A DNA stretch of 64,000 nucleotides from Glossina fuscipes. Its lineage: Eukaryota; Arthropoda; Insecta; Diptera; Glossinidae. This document shows, piece by piece, positions 63,970-64,000 of this stretch (the stretch's first letter is position 1; each line of letters begins with the position of its first letter). Made by a program: the position numbers and the translations under genes. The stretch lies in contig NW_023998414.1 of assembly GCF_014805625.2 (NCBI RefSeq), positions 37,726,484-37,790,483 of the forward strand. The letters are read 5' to 3'. Below the pieces are notes generated by a model that was given only the letters and a program-made list of their open reading frames with translations, did not search any database and was not told the DNA's origin.

Positions 63970-64000
63970 AAATACATACATACATACATACATACATATA
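63970..64000. repeat. (CATA)n array at the window end
   Basis: About six CATA units, continuing to the edge. Confidence 0.85.

Overview
The window is eukaryotic nuclear DNA from a higher fly (Diptera). It is AT-rich, dense in homopolymers and in TA, CA, GA and CAA microsatellites, and holds one recognisable gene. That gene is an ortholog of the Drosophila pair-rule gene runt: a Runt DNA-binding domain, one 166-bp intron placed just after the domain, and a C-terminal VWRPY Groucho-recruitment motif. The predicted protein is 512 residues, near the length I recall for Drosophila Runt. Outside the Runt domain the sequence differs clearly from what I recall of Drosophila, and the intergenic DNA is much larger, so a non-drosophilid fly (for example a tephritid or a calyptrate) is likely. 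The species cannot be fixed from sequence alone.

Layout: 1-4770 is upstream non-coding DNA. A promoter-like segment lies near 4614-4850, a leader with two 13-codon upstream ORFs spans about 4818-5254, and the coding exons are 5255-5843 and 6010-6959. The 3' UTR probably ends near 7870. From there to 64000 there is no convincing host gene: a desert of about 56 kb that probably includes cis-regulatory DNA.

The desert is a mosaic. Some blocks are packed with simple repeats (about 14-17.9, 20.2-23.3, 26.4-28.9, 31.2-36, 41-42.9, 45.4-47.9, 50.8-53, 56-57.5 and 59.2-61.1 kb). These alternate with blocks that have few microsatellites (about 8.3-14, 17.9-20.2, 23.3-26.4, 28.9-31.2, 36-41, 42.9-45.4, 47.9-50.8, 53-56, 57.5-59.2 and 61.1-64 kb). 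Every mobile-element trace I could recognise lies in the second kind of block: a decayed non-LTR retrotransposon at 36.1-36.9 kb, weaker LINE-like pieces near 10.7 and 12.3 kb, an internally deleted mariner transposase at 63.5-63.9 kb, a dispersed repeat family resembling dipteran mini-me elements, and several tRNA-arm-like fragments.

I found no new multi-gene system. The points most worth checking are a four-residue insertion in the Runt domain, the 3-prime desert, the dispersed family with a conserved core, a 102-bp indel-free tandem duplication, and a suspicious G/C homopolymer patch near 62.59 kb.
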